Source of the DNA: Sphaerotilus montanus
GTDB taxonomy: Bacteria > Pseudomonadota > Gammaproteobacteria > Burkholderiales > Burkholderiaceae_C
Assembly: GCF_013410775.1 (NCBI RefSeq)
Contig: NZ_JACCFH010000001.1
Span: 372,001 to 436,000 of the forward strand
Length of the DNA stretch: 64,000 bases
Reading direction: 5' to 3'
Translations under genes and position numbers: made by a program
In this document: positions 33,865 through 42,788 of the stretch, one piece after another
Position numbering within the stretch: the first letter of the stretch is position 1
Layout: the number at the start of each line of letters is the position of its first letter
Notes under the pieces: generated by a model
Told to the model about the DNA's origin: nothing
Databases searched by the model: none
Seen by the model: only the letters and a program-made list of their open reading frames with translations

Positions 33865-34674
33865 TTAATCGCCCGACGCCCTGTTCCGGCCGGGGTGTAC
33901 CGCCACGTGCCGTGCAAACTGCCCTATCGCACCCACCACGAACAGGGTGTTGTTGACCAGGTAGCGCTGCCAGAGTCGACCGGGCTCTTGCGACAGGCGA
34001 AAGAGCCACTCCAGGCCATGCTCGCGCATCCAGACCGGCGCACGTGCCACGGTGCCCGCGTGGAAATCGATCCCTGCGCCGATGCCCAGCATGACCGCCT
34101 GGACACGGCCCCGGTGCTCGAACATCCAGCGGTCTTCTTTCGGGCAGCCCAGGCCGGTCATGACCAGATGGGCCCCGGAGGCATTGATGCGCGCGACATC
34201 TGCAGCGTCCTCCGCGTCGTCCAGCGGGCGAAATGGCGGCGAATGCAGGCCCACGATCTTCAGGCGGGGATAGGCCTTGCGCAGCGCGGTTTCCAGCGCA
34301 GCGAGCGTGCGGTCGGTCGTGCCGTAGACATAGACCCCCAGGCCACGTGCTTCGGCGGACACCAGCAGCCGCTCCATCAGATCCGGTCCGTTGATGCGCT
34401 GCTGCCGGGAGTGGCCAAGACGGCGGAGCATCCAGGCCACGGGCCAGCCGTCCGGCGTCACCATGTCCGCACCAGCAATGTGCCGACCGTGCACCGGATC
34501 CCGGCTGGCCCGCACGACCGAGTGGGCATCGCAGATCGACACGTAACGCGACTCGCGCCGCTCGGCCCAGTCGCAGATGCGTGCCACCGCGGTCGACCAG
34601 TCCAGCACATCGACCGGCACGCCCAGCACAGGGTGCTGCGTCCGGTCAGACCGGGTGAAATCCAGTTGGTGCAT
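33865..34674 (-). CDS. WecB/TagA/CpsF-family glycosyltransferase (copy 1)
   Basis: The 269-residue protein has family landmarks 'NGPDLMERLL', 'GADMVTPDGWPVAWMLRRLG', 'VYGTTDRTLAALETAL' and 'LVMTGLGCPKEDRWMFEHRG'. Members transfer N-acetylmannosamine, glucosamine-type or related sugars to a lipid carrier-linked acceptor at the membrane surface. It is a tandem paralogue of the gene just upstream (34688-35494), 13 bases apart. The sugar transferred cannot be predicted. Confidence 0.9.
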   Translation of the reverse strand: MHQLDFTRSDRTQHPVLGVPVDVLDWSTAVARICDWAERRESRYVSICDAHSVVRASRDPVHGRHIAGADMVTPDGWPVAWMLRRLGHSRQQRINGPDLMERLLVSAEARGLGVYVYGTTDRTLAALETALRKAYPRLKIVGLHSPPFRPLDDAEDAADVARINASGAHLVMTGLGCPKEDRWMFEHRGRVQAVMLGIGAGIDFHAGTVARAPVWMREHGLEWLFRLSQEPGRLWQRYLVNNTLFVVGAIGQFARHVAVHPGRNRASGD

Positions 34675-34687
34675 GGCGCTTGCCTCC

Positions 34688-35494
34688 TCAGCGGCTCAGC
34701 AACTGCTTGACGACCTGCAGCATGAACCGGGTGTTGGTGACCAGATAGCGGCGGCCGAGACGGCGCGGCTCGGACCAGAACCGGTGCAGCCACTCCAGGC
34801 CATGCCGCTGCATCCACACCGGCGCGCGCTGCAGGGTCCCGGCGTGGTAGTCGAACGCTGCACCCACCCCCACCATCACGGCGTTGATGCGGCCACGGTG
34901 TGCGGCCATCCAGCGTTCCTGCTTCGGACAGCCCAGGCTGACCCAGACCGTGCCCGCACCGGAAGCATTGATGCGCTGCACGATCTCGGCGTCTTCCTCG
35001 GGCGTCAGGGCGCGGAACGGCGGCGAATAGCAACCCGCGATCTGGAGGGTCGGAAACGCCTTGTGCAGGCGTTTCTGCAGCGTCTCCAGCGTCTCCGGCG
35101 TGTTGCCGTACAGGAAGACGCGCTCGTCTCGCCGGGCGGCCTGGGCGCAATACCGGAACATCAGATCGGGACCATTGATGCGCATCTGGTCGCGGTACCC
35201 GAGCCGCCGCATCATCCAGGCCACCGGAGCCCCATCCGGCGTGGCCATGTCCGCCTGCTGGATGACGTCGTGGAAGTCCGGATCCTGCTGTGCGGTGATC
35301 ACCGAATGGACGTTGCAGATGCAGACATAGCGGCTCTCCCGGCGATCCACCCAGCCGGTGATCACGGCGCAGGTCTCGTCCCAGGAGATGGCATCGATGG
35401 GCGCTCCGATCACGCTGACCAGCGTGCGTCCACCGGCCGAAGGCAGCAGATCTGCTGGCGGAGGTATGTGGGAGACGTCGGTCCGATGGAGCAT
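34688..35494 (-). CDS. WecB/TagA/CpsF-family glycosyltransferase (copy 2)
   Basis: The 268-residue protein shares the same ordered motifs as its neighbour ('QADMATPDGAPVAWMMRRLG', 'RINGPDLMFRY', 'VSLGCPKQERWMAAHRG') but differs at many positions, so the duplication is not recent. It is the first gene of the minus-strand group and is presumably transcribed from the 238-base divergent region at 35495-35732. It probably adds a consecutive or alternative sugar during EPS repeat assembly. Confidence 0.9.
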   Translation of the reverse strand: MLHRTDVSHIPPPADLLPSAGGRTLVSVIGAPIDAISWDETCAVITGWVDRRESRYVCICNVHSVITAQQDPDFHDVIQQADMATPDGAPVAWMMRRLGYRDQMRINGPDLMFRYCAQAARRDERVFLYGNTPETLETLQKRLHKAFPTLQIAGCYSPPFRALTPEEDAEIVQRINASGAGTVWVSLGCPKQERWMAAHRGRINAVMVGVGAAFDYHAGTLQRAPVWMQRHGLEWLHRFWSEPRRLGRRYLVTNTRFMLQVVKQLLSR

Positions 35495-35530
35495 GGTCGA
35501 GGAAAAGTGAGGGCTTGAATGGTAAGCGGG

Positions 35531-35551
35531 GCCGTCGGTCTAAACGACGGC
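35531..35551. promoter_or_regulatory. inverted repeat in the divergent EPS/subtilase region
   Basis: GCCGTCG-GTCTAAA-CGACGGC is a perfect 7-bp inverted repeat with a 7-base loop, 37 bases upstream of the minus-strand glycosyltransferase start. It could be an operator or a leader hairpin for that gene. No T-run follows on either strand. Confidence 0.4.
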
Positions 35552-35604
35552 TCCCTGCGCAGCCTGGCCTGCGGCGCACGATATGTACGCGCACGAATTC
35601 ACAC

Positions 35605-35620
35605 ATGCCGGCCGCGGCAT
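35605..35620. promoter_or_regulatory. second inverted repeat in the same divergent region
   Basis: ATGCCG-GCCG-CGGCAT is a perfect 6-bp inverted repeat with a 4-base centre. It lies about midway between the two divergent genes, a usual operator location. The binding factor is unknown. Confidence 0.35.
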
Positions 35621-35732
35621 ATCGAAATGAAAAGCAGAGGATTCACTTTCTTTTGCAGCGATCGACAACACGAAGGATCCACCGGTCCCACCACCCGGAG
35701 GCACCCGGCACACTCCAACGGATGGTCTGAAG

Positions 35733-37418
35733 ATGAAAAAACCGCGCAAGCTCCATCAGCGGGTGGTGACCACCACCCTCGCGGCCCTGCTGATGGCCTG
35801 CGGCGGCGGGGAGGATGGCGACGAACCGGACACGACCAGTGCCGCCACAGTCGAACTCGGCCCCCTCGACGAGCCGGAACGTCTGGCCAGGGCCACCCTG
35901 GATCCGGCGAGTGCCCAGGACAGCGCGCACTTCATCGTCACGCTCAATGCCGCAGTCGTTGCGGAAAACAGCCGTCTGAACGCCCGCACGCTCGGTGCAA
36001 GGTCGCCACAGCCCCAGGCGGAGCGCGCCGTGCAATCGGTCACCGCCCGGCTGGTGGGCACCGCCACCGGTGCGCGGGCCCACCGGATCTATGCCCACGC
36101 GCTGCAGGGCTTCGCCGCCACGGTGCCGCCATCCGAGGCCATCGCCTTCGTGCAGCGCCTGCGCAGCGATCCGGCGGTGACCCGCATCGAACACGACCGC
36201 GCCGCCCGCATCGGCGCAGTGCCGACCGGCACGGTGGTCATCCGCTCGCTCGACAGCCGGATCTGGGGGCTGGACCGCATCGATCAGCCGAAACTGCCGC
36301 TGAACAACACATTCCGGAGCAATCTGGACGGCAGCGGCGTGCACCTCTACATCGTCGACACGGGCATCAGCGTCCATGACGAATTCGGCAGCCGACTCGC
36401 GGGCAATGGCTTCACCGCCCTGCAGGACGGACGAGGAACGACCGACTGCAACGGCCACGGCACCCATGTCGCGGGCACGGCCGCTGGCGCGATGTCGGGC
36501 GTCGCCCCTGGCGCCACGCTCGTGCCGGTCAGGGTGATGAACTGCTTCGGCAGCGGCAGCGTGAGCGACATCCTCCACGGGCTCGACTGGATCATGGCCA
36601 ACGGCCAGCGCCCGGGTGTCGTCAATCTCAGCCTCGGCAGCAGCCCCAGCAGCGCGCTGGACGAAGCGGTCACCCGCCTCACGGGCGCCGGCTTCACCGT
36701 CTCGGTGTCCGCCGGCAACAGCAATGCCGATGCCTGCACCCAGTCGCCGGCCCGTGCACCGGCGGTGCTGACCGTGGCCTCCAGCGCCGCCAGTGATGCG
36801 CGCTCCGGCTTCTCGAACTTCGGACGCTGCGTGGACATGTTCGCCCCGGGCACCGCGATCAGTTCTGCCTCGGCCACCGATCCGCATGGCTGGAGAGTCC
36901 TGAGCGGCACATCGATGGCGACGCCGCACGCGACCGGTGCCGCCGCCTTGCTGCTGCAGGAGCGACCCAAGCTGACGCCGGCCCAGGTCGCCACCCAGAT
37001 GCTCTACCAGGCCACCCCCTCGCGCATCACGGACGCCAGGGGCTCGCCCAACAAGCTGCTGTTCACCGGACCGGGCAAACAGCGGTACTTTCCAACGCCG
37101 TGGGATGTCCACATCGCCCAGCTGACGCCCGTCGGCAAGACGCTGACCCGCACCAGCTGGCAGGCCAGCATGACCGTCACCGTGCACAACGAGGACGCGC
37201 TCCCGCAGAAGGATGTGAAGGTCACGGCACAGTTCTCCAACAGGTCCAACCTGGTGACATGCACCACCACGGCGACCGGCGCCTGCGTCCTGAAAAGCGT
37301 GAACCTGCCCTTGACGACCACGAACGTGACCCTGGCCGTGACCCAGCTCGGCGGCACCGCCATGACCTACAGGGCGGCCGACAACCTGCGCTCCAGCGCG
37401 CTCGTCATCCGTCCTTGA
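35733..37418 (+). CDS. S8 serine protease, predicted lipoprotein (proteinase K-like)
   Basis: The 561-residue protein has a lipoprotein signal ('AALLMACGGG'), an I9-type inhibitor propeptide ('HFIVTLNAAVV' to 'FAATVPPSEAIAFVQRL') and a proteinase K-type catalytic domain with Asp209 ('IVDTGISV'), His242 ('GHGTHVAG') and Ser394 ('GTSMATPHATG'). Proteinase K-type landmarks include 'WGLDRIDQPKLPLNN' and 'INGQ'-like 'MANGQRPGVVNLSLG'. Residues about 450-561 form a beta-rich C-terminal domain. The protein is probably surface or periplasmic, anchored by lipid. It overlaps the convergent fdsD gene by 14 bases. Whether it acts on EPS-associated proteins is unknown. Confidence 0.92.
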   Translation: MKKPRKLHQRVVTTTLAALLMACGGGEDGDEPDTTSAATVELGPLDEPERLARATLDPASAQDSAHFIVTLNAAVVAENSRLNARTLGARSPQPQAERAVQSVTARLVGTATGARAHRIYAHALQGFAATVPPSEAIAFVQRLRSDPAVTRIEHDRAARIGAVPTGTVVIRSLDSRIWGLDRIDQPKLPLNNTFRSNLDGSGVHLYIVDTGISVHDEFGSRLAGNGFTALQDGRGTTDCNGHGTHVAGTAAGAMSGVAPGATLVPVRVMNCFGSGSVSDILHGLDWIMANGQRPGVVNLSLGSSPSSALDEAVTRLTGAGFTVSVSAGNSNADACTQSPARAPAVLTVASSAASDARSGFSNFGRCVDMFAPGTAISSASATDPHGWRVLSGTSMATPHATGAAALLLQERPKLTPAQVATQMLYQATPSRITDARGSPNKLLFTGPGKQRYFPTPWDVHIAQLTPVGKTLTRTSWQASMTVTVHNEDALPQKDVKVTAQFSNRSNLVTCTTTATGACVLKSVNLPLTTTNVTLAVTQLGGTAMTYRAADNLRSSALVIRP

Positions 37419-37719
37419 GGCGGGGTTCGGCCCCCTCGGGCGCGAGCAGGGCCCGCCGGGACGTGCACGCCTCTCGCACCAGATCGCCGAGCCCGGCGCC
37501 ACCGTGCGGACCGTCCAGGTAGGCATACAGCTGCCGCCGCATCCTCGGCTCCCAGAACTTGCGGATGTGGCCAGCCACGCCGTCGATGGCCTCGGCGTGC
37601 TCCGGATACGCCGCGAAGAAATCGCCAATCCGGTTGGCCAGCCGCACGAGCGTCTGGTCGGGGTCGTGCACGTGCCCGGTGTGCCCGGGGTGCCCGGTGT
37701 GTTCGTCCTGCCCGCTCAT
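37405..37719 (-). CDS. fdsD: NAD-dependent formate dehydrogenase, delta subunit
   Basis: The 104-residue protein matches FdsD, with the family core 'VRLANRIGDFFAAYP' and 'HIRKFWEPRMRRQLYAYLD'. FdsD is a small accessory subunit involved in assembly or stability of the soluble molybdenum formate dehydrogenase. The N-terminus is unusually His-rich ('HTGHPGHTGHVHD'). Its ATG overlaps the fdsA stop (ATGA). In most fds operons fdsC lies between these two genes; it is absent here. Confidence 0.9.
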   Translation of the reverse strand: MSGQDEHTGHPGHTGHVHDPDQTLVRLANRIGDFFAAYPEHAEAIDGVAGHIRKFWEPRMRRQLYAYLDGPHGGAGLGDLVREACTSRRALLAPEGAEPRLKDG

Positions 37720-40655
37720 CGTGCAGCCTCCGGTTGATCCGTGCGGGCCTGGGCCAGCAGGCCTTCCTGGGTGTGGCTGAACCGGGCGTGGTCACGCTGC
37801 CATGCGCTCGGCTGCGTGACCTTGCTGACCTGCACCGCCGTCACCTTGTACTCGGGGCAGTTGGTCGCCCAGTCGCTCGAATCCGTGGTGATGACGTTGG
37901 CGCCAGACTCCGGGAAGTGGAACGTCGTGTAGACCACCCCCGGCTGCACCCGCTCGGTGACGTCCGCCCGCAGCACGGTCTCCCCGGCCCGGCTGGCGAT
38001 CCCGACCCAGTCGCCGTCCTTCACACCACGCTCCTCGGCATCGTGCGGGTGGATTTCGAGCCGGTCCTCTTCATGCCAGCGGCTGTTCTCGGTGCGCCGC
38101 GTCTGCGCGCCGACGTTGTACTGGCTCAGCACGCGCCCGGTGGTCAGGATCAGCGGGAAGCGGCGCGTGACCTTCTCGTCCGTCGCCACGTACTGCGTCG
38201 GCAGGAAACGGCCCTTGCCGCGCACGAACCGGTCGACGTGCATGATCGCCGTGCCCGCTTCGTCGGTCGTCTCGTTGCACGGCCACTGCACGCTGCCGAG
38301 TCGCTCGATCTTCTCGAAGCTCACGCCCGCGAAGCTCGGCGTCAGCGCCGCGATCTCGGCCATGATTTCTGACGGATGGGTGTAGTGCATCGGGTAGCCC
38401 AGCGCGTTGGCAAAGGCCTGCGTCACCTCCCAGTCCGCCTTGCCGGCCAGCGGCGGCATCACCTGGCGCACACGGCTGATGCGGCGCTCGGCGTTGGTGA
38501 AGGTGCCATCCTTCTCCAGGAAGGACGAACCCGGCAGGAAGACGTGGGCGTACTTGGCCGTCTCGTTGAGGAAGATGTCCTGCACCACCACGCACTCCAT
38601 CGCCGACAGCGCTGCGGCCACGTGCTGCGTGTCCGGGTCGGACTGGGCCGGGTCTTCGCCCTGCACGTAGAGCGCCTTGAACGAGCCGTCGAGCGCCGCG
38701 TCCAGCATGTTCGGGATGCGCAGCCCCGGCTCCGGGTTCAGCGTCACGCCCCAGGCGGCGTCGAACTGGGCGCGCACGGTCGTGTCGCTGATGTGGCGGT
38801 AGCCGGGCAGCTCGTGCGGGAAGCTGCCCATGTCGCAGGAGCCCTGCACGTTGTTCTGGCCGCGCAGCGGGTTCACGCCGACGCCCTCGCGGCCGACCAT
38901 GCCGCAGGCCATCGCGAGGTTGGCGATGCCGATGACCATCGTCGAGCCCTGCGCGTGCTCGGTGACGCCCAGGCCGTAGTAGATCGCGCTGTTGCCCTTG
39001 CGGGCGTAGAGCCGCGCCGCGGCGCGCAGGGCGTCGGCTGGCACGCCGCAGACCTCGGCCATCGCCTCGGGGGCGTTCTCGGGCTTCGACACGAAGTCGC
39101 GCCACTGCTGGAAGCTCTTCGGGTCGCAGCGTTCGGCGACATAGGGCTCGTCGACCAGCCCTTCGGTGACGACGACATGCGCGAGCGCCGTGATGACCGC
39201 GACGTTGGTGCCGGGCCGGAGCTGCAGGTGCAAGTCGGCATGGATGTGTGGCGCGTCCACCAGATCGATGCGGCGCGGATCGACCACGATCAGCCGTGCA
39301 CCCTGCCGCAGGCGCTTCTTCAGGCGCGAGGCGAACACCGGATGGCCTTCGCTCGGATTCGCGCCGATGACCATCACCACGTCGGTGTGCTCGACCGACT
39401 TGAAGGTCTGCGTGCCCGCCGAGGTGCCGAAGGTCTGGCCAAGTCCGTAGCCGGTCGGGCTGTGGCAGACGCGGGCGCAGGTGTCGACGTTGTTGGTGCC
39501 GAACGCAGCGCGGATCAGCTTCTGCACGAGGTAGGTTTCCTCGTTGGTGCAGCGGCTCGACGTGATGCCGCCGACCGAATCGCGGCCGTAAGTGCCCTGG
39601 ATGCGGCGGAACTCGCCCGCGGCGTGCGCCAGCGCCTCGTCCCAGCTCACCTCGCGCCACGGGTCGGTGATCTTGTCGCGGATCATCGGCTTGGTTAGGC
39701 GGTCCTTGTGCGTCGCGTAGCCCCAGGCGAAGCGGCCCTTGATGCAGCTGTGCCCTTCGTTGGCCTTGCCGTCTTTCCACGGCACCATGCGCACGACCTG
39801 CGAGCCCTTCATCTCGGCCTTGAAGCTGCAGCCGACGCCGCAGTAGGCGCAAGTCGTGACGACGCTGTGCTCAGGCTGGCCGAGTTCGATCACCGTCTTC
39901 TCGGTCAGCGTCGCGGTCGGACAGGCTTGGACACAGGCGCCGCAGGACACGCACTCGCTCTGCATGAACGGCTCGTCCATCCCCGGCGACACGCGCGACT
40001 CGAAACCGCGGCCCGAGATCGTCAGCGCGAACGTTCCTTGCACCTCCTCGCAGGCGCGCACGCAGCGGTTGCAGACGATGCACTTGCTCGGGTCGTAGGT
40101 GAAGTACGGGTTCGATTCGTCCTTGGCGTGGGCGAGGTGCAGGTGGTGGCGCCCGGTGATGCCCGCCACCGCCGTTTCGCCGACGCCGTAGCGCACATTG
40201 CGCAGACCGACGACACCCGCCATGTCCTGCAGCTCGCAGTCACCATTGGCCGCGCAGGTCAGGCAGTCGAGCGGGTGGTCGCTGACGTACAGCTCCATCA
40301 CGCCCTTGCGCAATTGCTGCAGCTTCGGGCTCTGGGTGCGGACGTTCATGCCGGCTTCGGCGGGCGTGGTGCAGGACGCCGGGGTGCCGCGGCGGCCGTC
40401 GATCTCGACCAGGCACAGCCGGCACGAACCGAACGGCTCCAGCGAGTCGGTCGCGCAGAGCTTGGGCACCTGGATGCCCGCGTCCACGGCGGCGCGCATC
40501 AGCGACGTGCCCTTCGGCACCGTGACCTCGAAGCCGTCGATGGTCAGCGTGACCGGTTCGGCGTCAGCACCCAGGCGGCTCACGGGGGTGCCGTGGTCGA
40601 TTTCCTGGACCTTGATCGCCCTGACGGCCGTGATCGGGATGACGGGGTGGTTCAT
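37716..40655 (-). CDS. fdsA: NAD-dependent formate dehydrogenase, alpha (molybdopterin) subunit
   Basis: The 979-residue catalytic subunit oxidises formate to CO2. Order of parts: a [2Fe-2S] domain with 'PFGSCRLCLVEIDG', a 'CLTCAANGDCELQ' His/Cys cluster region, two ferredoxin clusters ('CIVCNRCVRACEE', 'CVSCGACVQACP'), the 'CAYCGVGC' [4Fe-4S] site, then the molybdopterin domains. The Mo-ligand Cys is expected in 'DTCARVCHSPTGYG'. No selenocysteine codon is needed. ATG 40655 is preferred over the preceding TTG because GGAG lies six bases upstream of it. The subunit passes electrons to FdsB/FdsG. Confidence 0.97.
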   Translation of the reverse strand: MNHPVIPITAVRAIKVQEIDHGTPVSRLGADAEPVTLTIDGFEVTVPKGTSLMRAAVDAGIQVPKLCATDSLEPFGSCRLCLVEIDGRRGTPASCTTPAEAGMNVRTQSPKLQQLRKGVMELYVSDHPLDCLTCAANGDCELQDMAGVVGLRNVRYGVGETAVAGITGRHHLHLAHAKDESNPYFTYDPSKCIVCNRCVRACEEVQGTFALTISGRGFESRVSPGMDEPFMQSECVSCGACVQACPTATLTEKTVIELGQPEHSVVTTCAYCGVGCSFKAEMKGSQVVRMVPWKDGKANEGHSCIKGRFAWGYATHKDRLTKPMIRDKITDPWREVSWDEALAHAAGEFRRIQGTYGRDSVGGITSSRCTNEETYLVQKLIRAAFGTNNVDTCARVCHSPTGYGLGQTFGTSAGTQTFKSVEHTDVVMVIGANPSEGHPVFASRLKKRLRQGARLIVVDPRRIDLVDAPHIHADLHLQLRPGTNVAVITALAHVVVTEGLVDEPYVAERCDPKSFQQWRDFVSKPENAPEAMAEVCGVPADALRAAARLYARKGNSAIYYGLGVTEHAQGSTMVIGIANLAMACGMVGREGVGVNPLRGQNNVQGSCDMGSFPHELPGYRHISDTTVRAQFDAAWGVTLNPEPGLRIPNMLDAALDGSFKALYVQGEDPAQSDPDTQHVAAALSAMECVVVQDIFLNETAKYAHVFLPGSSFLEKDGTFTNAERRISRVRQVMPPLAGKADWEVTQAFANALGYPMHYTHPSEIMAEIAALTPSFAGVSFEKIERLGSVQWPCNETTDEAGTAIMHVDRFVRGKGRFLPTQYVATDEKVTRRFPLILTTGRVLSQYNVGAQTRRTENSRWHEEDRLEIHPHDAEERGVKDGDWVGIASRAGETVLRADVTERVQPGVVYTTFHFPESGANVITTDSSDWATNCPEYKVTAVQVSKVTQPSAWQRDHARFSHTQEGLLAQARTDQPEAAR

Positions 40656-40671
40656 CAATGTCTCCTTCGCC

Positions 40672-42243
40672 TCACAGACCGAAGTCCGCGGGGTAGTGGT
40701 TCAGCGCCGACAGCACCGGGAACGGCGTCATGCCGCCCATCGCGCACAGGCTGCCGCCGACCATCGTCTCGCACAGATCGCGCAGCAAGGTGACCTGCTG
40801 GTCGCGGACCACAGGCTGGTGGCGGTTCAAGGTGATGCGGTCGATCACCTCGACGCCGCGCGTGGAGCCGATGCGGCACGGCGTGCACTTGCCACACGAC
40901 TCCAGCGCGCAGAACTCCATCGCGTAGCGCGCCAGCCCGGCCATGTCCGCGGTGTCGTCATGCACCACCAGTCCGCCGTGGCCGACCACCGCACCGATGG
41001 CGGCATAGGCTTCGTAGTCGAGCGGCACGTCCCACTGCGATTCGGGGACGTAGGTGCCGAGCGGCCCGCCGACCTGCACCGCCTTGACCGGCCGGCCCGA
41101 CGCGGTACCGCCACCGAAGCCGTAGAGCAGCTCGCGCAGCGTCAGCCCGAAGGCCTTCTCGACCAGCCCGCCGCGGCGGATGTTGCCGGCGAGCTGGAAG
41201 GGCAGCGTGCCGTGCGAGCGGCCGACGCCGTAGTTCCGGTAGAAGGCCCCGCCCTGCGCCAGGATGGTCGGCACGGCGGCGAAGGTCAGCACGTTGTTGA
41301 TGACGGTCGGCTGGCCGAACAGGCCTTCGAGCGCCGGCAGCGGCGGCTTGGCGCGCACGATGCCGCGCTTGCCTTCCAGGCTCTCCAGCATCGCGGTCTC
41401 CTCACCGCAGACGTAGGAGCCGGCGCCCATGCGCACGTGCAGGTGGAAGGCCCGGCCCGAGCGGCACACGTCGTCGCCGATCCAGCCCGCGGCCGTCGCG
41501 CGCGCCACCGCCTCGGTCAGCGTGGCGACCGCGTGCGGGTACTCGGAGCGGATGTAGACATAACCCTCGGTGGCTCCGACCGCCAGCGCGGCGATCGCCA
41601 TGCCTTCGATGAGCAGGTACGGATCACCTTCCATCAGCATCCGGTCGGCGAAGGTGCCGGAGTCGCCCTCGTCGGCGTTGCAGACCACGTACTTCGTCGC
41701 GCCCGGTGTCGCCACGGCGTGCGCCACCGTCTTCCACTTGATGCCGGCCGGAAACGCCGCCCCACCCCGCCCGCGCAGCCCGCTGTGCGTGACCTCGTGC
41801 AGGATCGCGGCGCTGTCCATGCCCACCGCGGCCTGCAGACCGGCCCAGCCGCCATGCGCCGCGTAGTCGTCCAGGGACAGTGGATCGGTGATGCCGACGC
41901 GGCGGAAGGTCAGCCGCTCCTGCAGCGCGAGGTAGGGGATCTGGTCGGTGACGCCCTGGCGCAGCGGATGCGCGGACGGCGTGCCATCGGCCTCGGCGAC
42001 CAGCGCCGGCCACAGCGCCGGCACGTCGTCGGGCGCCACCGGACCGTAGGCGACACGGCCCTGCGGCGTCGCGACCTCGACCAGCGTTTCCAGCCAGAGC
42101 AGGCCACGCGAGCCGTTGCGGACCAGCTGCAGCGCCGCGCCATGCGCCAGCGCCGCGGCGTGCAGCGCATCGGCCACCGCGTCGGCACCGACGGCGAGTG
42201 CCGCGCTGTCGCGGGGCACGTAGAGGGTCAGCATCGCGCTCAT
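40672..42243 (-). CDS. fdsB: NAD-dependent formate dehydrogenase, beta (NuoF-like) subunit
   Basis: The 523-residue diaphorase subunit has an N-terminal thioredoxin-like domain (about 1-130) followed by a NuoF-type FMN/NADH domain with 'GLRGRGGAAFPAGIKW' and 'VCNADEGDSGTFADR', and a C-terminal [4Fe-4S] motif 'ESCGKCTPCRIG'. It transfers electrons from FdsA clusters to NAD. The ATG at 42243 overlaps the fdsG stop as ATGA. Length and motifs are normal for FdsB. Confidence 0.96.
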   Translation of the reverse strand: MSAMLTLYVPRDSAALAVGADAVADALHAAALAHGAALQLVRNGSRGLLWLETLVEVATPQGRVAYGPVAPDDVPALWPALVAEADGTPSAHPLRQGVTDQIPYLALQERLTFRRVGITDPLSLDDYAAHGGWAGLQAAVGMDSAAILHEVTHSGLRGRGGAAFPAGIKWKTVAHAVATPGATKYVVCNADEGDSGTFADRMLMEGDPYLLIEGMAIAALAVGATEGYVYIRSEYPHAVATLTEAVARATAAGWIGDDVCRSGRAFHLHVRMGAGSYVCGEETAMLESLEGKRGIVRAKPPLPALEGLFGQPTVINNVLTFAAVPTILAQGGAFYRNYGVGRSHGTLPFQLAGNIRRGGLVEKAFGLTLRELLYGFGGGTASGRPVKAVQVGGPLGTYVPESQWDVPLDYEAYAAIGAVVGHGGLVVHDDTADMAGLARYAMEFCALESCGKCTPCRIGSTRGVEVIDRITLNRHQPVVRDQQVTLLRDLCETMVGGSLCAMGGMTPFPVLSALNHYPADFGL

Positions 42244-42752
42244 GCGCCTTCTCCTTGGGCAGACGGGTCAGAGACCAGCAGCGCATCGAGCTTCGCGGGC
42301 GTCATCCGTGCGTGCAGCCGATCGCCGACCATCACCGCCGGCGACTGCGCGCACAGCCCGAGGCAGTACGCGGCTTCGAGCGTGTCGCAGCCGTGCGCGT
42401 CGATCGCCGACTGCGCGTGCGCCATCAACGCCTCGGCACCCATGGACCGACAGGCCTCGGCACGGCAGATCTGCACGACCCGGCCGCGTGGCGGCGTGGT
42501 GCGGAAGTGGTGGTAGTAGGTGACGACACCGTGGACCTCGGCGCGCGACAGGTGCAGCGCCCGGGCAATGACCGGCAGCGCCGCTGGCGGGATGTGGCCG
42601 AGCGCGTCCTGCACGCCGTGCAGCACCGGCAGCAGCGCACCAGGCAGCGCGCCACGTTCGGCGAGCACGGCCGACAGCGCCTGCTGCTGGCGCGGGGTCA
42701 GGGGGACATCGGCGGTCGCGGCAGCGGGTGCGGCAGAGGCAGGAGCGTTCAT
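42240..42752 (-). CDS. fdsG: NAD-dependent formate dehydrogenase, gamma (NuoE-like) subunit
   Basis: The 170-residue subunit has the thioredoxin-like [2Fe-2S] fold of NuoE, with 'YYHHFRTTPPRGRVVQICRA' and the later 'YCLGLCAQSPAVMVG' supplying cluster cysteines. It assists electron transfer between FdsA and FdsB. ATG 42752 was chosen as the first ATG in a family-like position; an upstream TTG would add 12 residues. It is the first structural gene of the operon, 36 bases after fdsR. Confidence 0.94.
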   Translation of the reverse strand: MNAPASAAPAAATADVPLTPRQQQALSAVLAERGALPGALLPVLHGVQDALGHIPPAALPVIARALHLSRAEVHGVVTYYHHFRTTPPRGRVVQICRAEACRSMGAEALMAHAQSAIDAHGCDTLEAAYCLGLCAQSPAVMVGDRLHARMTPAKLDALLVSDPSAQGEGA

Positions 42753-42788
42753 GGCGGCACTATCGGCCTGCACGCTGCCCCTGTCCAA

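Noticed and set aside
32709..33917. Longer N-terminus for the DegT aminotransferase
   Set aside because: The extra 32 residues upstream of Met 33821 show no similarity to the family and extend into the 3' end of the neighbouring gene.
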